Shown here: positions 14,149-15,364 of the stretch, one piece after another | Layout: each line of letters opens with the position of its first letter | Numbering within the stretch: position 1 is the first letter of the stretch | DNA from: G039029935 sp039029935 | GTDB taxonomy: Bacteria; Chloroflexota; Anaerolineae; Caldilineales; Caldilineaceae | Direction of reading: 5' to 3' | Length of the DNA stretch: 15,364 nucleotides | NCBI GenBank assembly: GCA_039029935.1 | Contig: JBCCFC010000159.1 | Location: forward strand, 1 to 15,364 | The notes under the pieces: generated by a model | The model's input: only the letters and a program-made list of their open reading frames with translations | Told to the model about the DNA's origin: nothing | Databases searched by the model: none | Translations under genes and position numbers: made by a program

Positions 14149-15216
14149 ATGAATACATCCAGAAAAACACGCATCATTGCTATTGCGCTTGTCGCAATGT
14201 TTGCTCTCGCTTTTGCATTAATCACCAATTTACCCAATCAAACAGCGGAACAAGCTGGAACGGTTACAGTAAGCTCATTGGCAGACAGTGAGCGTACTGA
14301 CAGTGAGGGTACTGATAGTACGCATATAAACGCCGATGCTTCATGCACAAATTGCCCACCAATGCCAACACCAACTCTGACACCCACAGAGACATCTACG
14401 GGGACACCAACACCTGCCCCCACCAACACATCGACACCGTTGCCCACAATTTCGCCCAGTGTCACCATCGAACCGACAGCGGCTCCAACCGCCCTGCCAA
14501 TCACGCAGTATACGTACCGTGTTGTCAACGATTACCCCCACGACCCAGACGCCTTCACACAGGGACTCATCTATATCGACGGTATTTTGTATGAAGGTAC
14601 GGGGTTGCGTGGTCGCTCCTCGCTTCGTCGTGTTGATCTGGAATCAGGTAAGGTTGAGCAGCAAATTGATTTGGCACAACAATTTTTTGGCGAAGGGATC
14701 ACGCTTTTTAATGACCGGATGATCCAGCTCACATGGCAGTCGAATACAGGCTTTGTCTATACACGTGACACATTTGACGAACTGCAACGCTTTTCGTACC
14801 CTACCGAAGGCTGGGGCATCACCCACGATGGTGAGCGCTTGATTATGAGCGATGGCTCATCGTCGTTATTTTTTCTGGACCCGGAAACGTTTGAAAATAT
14901 TGGTCAAGTGGCTGTCCGTGATAACAGTGGTCCGGTTAGGCGTATCAACGAACTGGAATATATTGACGGGCAGGTCTTTGGCAATATCTGGCAAACAGAT
15001 CGGATTATTCGTATCGACCCGAATACGGGCAACGTGACAGCCTCCATCGATTTGACAGGGTTGTTTGACCCCGCCGCCTATGGACACACACAACCCTATG
15101 ATGTCCTCAATGGTATTGCATACGATCCCAATACATACACGGCGGAAACTCCCCGTTTGTTGGTAACAGGCAAGTTATGGCCGCGATTATTTGAGATTGA
15201 GTTAGTTGAAAGATAA
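14149..15216 (+). CDS. Exported glutaminyl-peptide cyclotransferase (glutamine cyclotransferase family) with Thr/Pro stalk
   Basis: A 355-residue protein. Residues 1-27 form a signal peptide or anchor (basic NTSRKTR, then a hydrophobic IIAIALVAMFALAFALI). Residues 41-117 are low complexity: two SER/GTD pentapeptides, a CxxC (Cys66, Cys69), then a TPTP-type stalk. The catalytic domain (about 120-355) matches the plant/bacterial beta-propeller glutaminyl cyclases, with FTQGL (137-141), EGTG (149-152), FGEGIT (180-185), EGWGIT (220-225), NELEYIDG (267-274), VLNGIAYD (319-326) and VTGKLWP (339-345). The family converts N-terminal glutamine to pyroglutamate with release of ammonia, protecting exported proteins from aminopeptidases. 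The stalk suggests display outside the membrane. The gene is divergent from the kinases and no functional link is evident. No Shine-Dalgarno precedes the ATG, but the basic n-region and hydrophobic core begin immediately after it, supporting this start. Confidence 0.9.
   Translation: MNTSRKTRIIAIALVAMFALAFALITNLPNQTAEQAGTVTVSSLADSERTDSEGTDSTHINADASCTNCPPMPTPTLTPTETSTGTPTPAPTNTSTPLPTISPSVTIEPTAAPTALPITQYTYRVVNDYPHDPDAFTQGLIYIDGILYEGTGLRGRSSLRRVDLESGKVEQQIDLAQQFFGEGITLFNDRMIQLTWQSNTGFVYTRDTFDELQRFSYPTEGWGITHDGERLIMSDGSSSLFFLDPETFENIGQVAVRDNSGPVRRINELEYIDGQVFGNIWQTDRIIRIDPNTGNVTASIDLTGLFDPAAYGHTQPYDVLNGIAYDPNTYTAETPRLLVTGKLWPRLFEIELVER
14284..14313. repeat. 15-base direct repeat in the cyclase N-terminal linker
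   Basis: GACAGTGAGCGTACT at 14284 is followed by GACAGTGAGGGTACT at 14299 and a truncated GATAGTACG at 14314. The first two units differ by one base. They are in frame and encode DSERT and DSEGT between the signal segment and the Thr/Pro stalk. Confidence 0.85.
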
Positions 15217-15321
15217 TTGCAACACTTTTGTCAAATCTGCCCCATGATCCCACGCTAGTCCCACGTTGATCCCATGTTTGTCTGCTAGACTAAGAAGTAG
15301 ATAGAATCAAATTTTGTAGGT
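15217..15321. other. Region after the cyclase with three 11-base direct repeats
   Basis: No gene is seen here. Three tandem units, TGATCCCACGC (15245), TAGTCCCACGT (15256) and TGATCCCATGT (15267), have an exact 11-base period, about one helical turn. They lie roughly 45 bases upstream of the promoter-like pair that follows. No terminator hairpin with a T-run was found after the cyclase stop. Confidence 0.55.
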
Positions 15322-15351
15322 TTGACAATATATAAATCAAGGCATGATAAT
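15322..15351 (+). promoter_or_regulatory. Candidate sigma-70-type promoter pointing out of the window
   Basis: TTGACA at 15322-15327 is followed, after 18 bases, by GATAAT at 15346-15351. The spacer is AT-rich. The -35 is a perfect consensus match and the -10 matches five of six positions. It would drive a gene starting beyond the right edge. Confidence 0.5.
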
Positions 15352-15364
15352 GGTTCTATGACAA

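Overview
The window looks like a chromosomal segment from a free-living bacterium rich in signalling genes. Three things suggest a Chloroflexota-like (Anaerolineae-type) organism: the Thr/Pro-rich stalk of the secreted protein at the right end, the plant/bacterial-type glutaminyl cyclase it carries, and the style of the hybrid kinases. This is an inference from protein style only, because no rRNA or other phylogenetic marker is present. No tRNA, rRNA, CRISPR array, transposase or phage gene was seen.

Positions 1-13693 are almost entirely filled by four large hybrid histidine kinases, all on the minus strand. In transcription order they are: a six-TM, triple-PAS kinase with one receiver (9872-13693); a soluble double-PAS kinase with two receivers (7107-9875); a two-TM HAMP/double-PAS kinase with one receiver (4160-6967); and a six-TM kinase with three GAF domains and one PAS, whose receiver is cut by the left window edge (1-4007). 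The first two share an ATGA stop/start overlap. The others are separated by about 139 and 152 bases. All four carry a nearly identical coiled-coil/HisKA/HATPase core, so the cluster most likely arose by tandem duplication followed by swapping of sensor modules. No DNA-binding or enzymatic output domain is encoded in the window, so the phosphoryl acceptor or output protein must lie outside it (perhaps beyond the left edge) or elsewhere in the genome.

Positions 13694-14148 are a divergent intergenic region. It holds a striking array of seven copies of a 10-base core, two in one orientation and five in the other, the five spaced 15-16 bases apart. The array can form a 29-base-pair stem with one mismatch.

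Positions 14149-15216 (plus strand) encode an exported, stalked glutaminyl-peptide cyclotransferase. The last 148 bases hold three 11-base direct repeats followed by a promoter-like TTGACA-18-GATAAT pair pointing out of the window.

Five of the sites noted (three kinase segments, the cyclase N-terminus and the intergenic array) are built from 15-base or near-15-base tandem units. In genes these add pentapeptides to flexible segments. Notable points are a receiver that has lost its phospho-acceptor Asp (Asn852 of the second kinase), parallel pentapeptide expansions in the kinase-receiver linkers, and the intergenic repeat array.
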